Source: CAZWLD01 sp964634685
Lineage (GTDB): Bacteria > Bacillota_I > Bacilli_A > Acholeplasmatales > JAEDCM01
Direction: 5' to 3'
Length of the DNA stretch: 15,262 nucleotides
Assembly (NCBI GenBank): GCA_964634685.1
Contig: CAZWLD010000044.1
Coordinates: 1-15,262 of the forward strand
Below the pieces are notes generated by a model that saw only the letters and a program-made list of their open reading frames with translations, made no database searches and was not told where the DNA came from. Every line of letters starts with the position of its first letter. Position 1 is the stretch's first letter. Made by a program: the position numbers and the translations under genes. This document shows positions 14,605 through 15,262 of this stretch, piece by piece.

Positions 14605-15008
14605 TCTTCTAATGAAATTGTAATAACGATTTTTTCTTTTTCCTTGACATTACCAAAGCTTTCAATTTCAAATTCTTTATTAATTACAAGAGGTTCATCA
14701 CTAAGTTCATAGGATTCACCTAAAAAGCTAATGGTCCTATCTAAAACCACAACCTGCTTTAATCTTGATAAAGGATAATCCGTTCTCGTATAATCATAGC
14801 TTCCATCAGAATAAGGAACATAATCAACGATTGTCATTCCCATTTCAATTGATTCAACAGAAATCTTTATATTCATATCTGCCGATAAATCCTTGCGATA
14901 CCCGCAAGCTACGCAATAAAGACTTGGAAATAAGCCTTTTTTATTTTTATCGAGATAAACATCATTTTTAATTAGATTTCCTCCGCATACCGGACACTTA
15001 TTAGTCAT
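14601..15008 (-). CDS. Small zinc-ribbon protein of unknown function
   Basis: A 135-residue acidic protein. Residues 5-35 form a four-cysteine zinc ribbon: CPVCGG (Cys5, Cys8) and YCVACGYR (Cys32, Cys35). The remaining 100 residues are predicted mainly beta (NIKISVESIEMGMTIVDYVPYSDGSYDYTRTDYPLSR, then EKIVITISLEE) and match no family I recognise. The start is ATG 15006-15008, with AAAGGAG 8 bases upstream. An ATG three codons earlier abuts the ribosome site, and a longer frame up to 15080 would run through the promoter and the previous terminator. It stands alone behind its own -10 box (15045-15050). I infer a nucleic-acid-binding or regulatory role only weakly. Confidence 0.8.
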   Translation of the reverse strand: MTNKCPVCGGNLIKNDVYLDKNKKGLFPSLYCVACGYRKDLSADMNIKISVESIEMGMTIVDYVPYSDGSYDYTRTDYPLSRLKQVVVLDRTISFLGESYELSDEPLVINKEFEIESFGNVKEKEKIVITISLEE

Positions 15009-15044
15009 TGCTTGCATCTCCTTTATAAATGATATGGTTATATT

Positions 15045-15050
15045 ATTATA
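15045..15050 (-). promoter_or_regulatory. -10 box upstream of the zinc-ribbon gene
   Basis: A perfect TATAAT on the minus strand, preceded by GTG, about 37 bases before the ATG and just after the terminator of the upstream gene. No acceptable -35 is present; the spot at 17-bp spacing is only a T run. Confidence 0.45.
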
Positions 15051-15066
15051 CACCAAAAAACGAGAT

Positions 15067-15090
15067 AAAAAAAGAGACAAAGCTCTTTTT
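15067..15090 (-). terminator. Terminator of the peptidyl-prolyl isomerase gene
   Basis: Minus-strand AAAAAGAG, loop CTTTGT, then CTCTTT followed by TTTT. It lies 6 bases past the TAA at 15097-15099. Confidence 0.75.
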
Positions 15091-15096
15091 ATATAA

Positions 15097-15262
15097 TTAG
15101 TTTAATCTTTCAATGGTTTTTATTGACACAATTATGCGAGGAAAGTCTTGAAATGCCATTCCATAGGAGGTTGTAGGGACTTTTGAAATCTTGATAACCT
15201 CATTCATTGAATCACTATCCATAACCTTACAAAAGGCCGCATATTCACCATCTAGATGAGGC
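15097..15262 (-). CDS. Cyclophilin-type peptidyl-prolyl cis-trans isomerase, C-terminal part
   Basis: An open frame runs in from the right edge and gives 54 residues to TAA at 15097-15099. It begins PHLDGEYAAFCKVMDSDS, which matches the cyclophilin segment usually written hLDGkyaaFGkV, followed by a closing strand IIVSIKTIERLN. Cyclophilins catalyse proline isomerisation during protein folding. The usual Phe-Gly of this segment is Phe-Cys here. The catalytic Arg/Phe/Trp region lies outside the window, so activity and location (cytoplasmic or lipoprotein) cannot be judged. Confidence 0.8.
   Translation of the reverse strand, partial: PHLDGEYAAFCKVMDSDSMNEVIKISKVPTTSYGMAFQDFPRIIVSIKTIERLN

Noticed and set aside
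1..15262. Search by eye for CRISPR arrays, insertion sequences, tRNA/rRNA genes and prophage or defence genes
   Set aside because: No regularly spaced repeats, transposase-like frames, terminal inverted repeats or structural RNA other than the T-box were seen; the gene content is chromosomal.

Overview
The window is AT-rich, uses TGA only as a stop, and carries clear Gram-positive signals: strong AGGAGG-type ribosome sites, a T-box leader and short U-tailed hairpin terminators. With AdhE, two [FeFe]-hydrogenase-family proteins and a Rex repressor, it reads as the chromosome of a fermentative anaerobe in the low-GC Bacillota (Erysipelotrichia, Mollicutes-related or Clostridia-like). The genus cannot be named from this sequence alone.

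Layout from left to right: the tail of an unknown rightward gene (1-88); an M29 metallo-aminopeptidase with its own promoter and terminator (283-1544, minus); a six-gene minus-strand operon (9477 down to 1583); a two-component system (minus, histidine kinase 9555-10826 and response regulator 10823-11476); seryl-tRNA synthetase behind a serine T-box leader (minus, 11677-13228); a rightward gene of unknown function with a Rossmann-like core and a Cys4 cluster (13452-14567); a small zinc-ribbon protein (minus, 14601-15008); and the C-terminal end of a cyclophilin-type peptidyl-prolyl isomerase (minus, 15097-15262).

The centrepiece is the operon rex, adhE, a 2Fe-2S thioredoxin-like protein, a PAS-containing sensory hydrogenase (HydS type), a SpoIIE/PP2C-type phosphatase and a group-B-like [FeFe] hydrogenase. 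Gaps are 3 to 13 bases, with one 8-base overlap, and there is a single promoter and a single terminator. It joins an NADH-sensing repressor, ethanol formation, a putative H2-sensing module with a phosphatase output, and a putative hydrogenase in one transcript. I infer a self-contained switch for electron disposal: when NADH is high, Rex would release and both the ethanol sink and the hydrogen module would be made. The last four genes match my recollection of the hfs cluster of Thermoanaerobacterium.

The operon promoter (TTGACT-N17-TATACT) carries an 18-bp perfect palindrome, TCAGTA-N6-TACTGA, that exactly fills the -35/-10 spacer. An identical second copy lies just before the ribosome site. 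This is not the usual Rex operator (TTGTGAA-N4-TTCACAA), and the DNA-binding segment of this Rex also departs from the usual Rex sequence. A changed repressor-operator pair is the most interesting hypothesis in the window.
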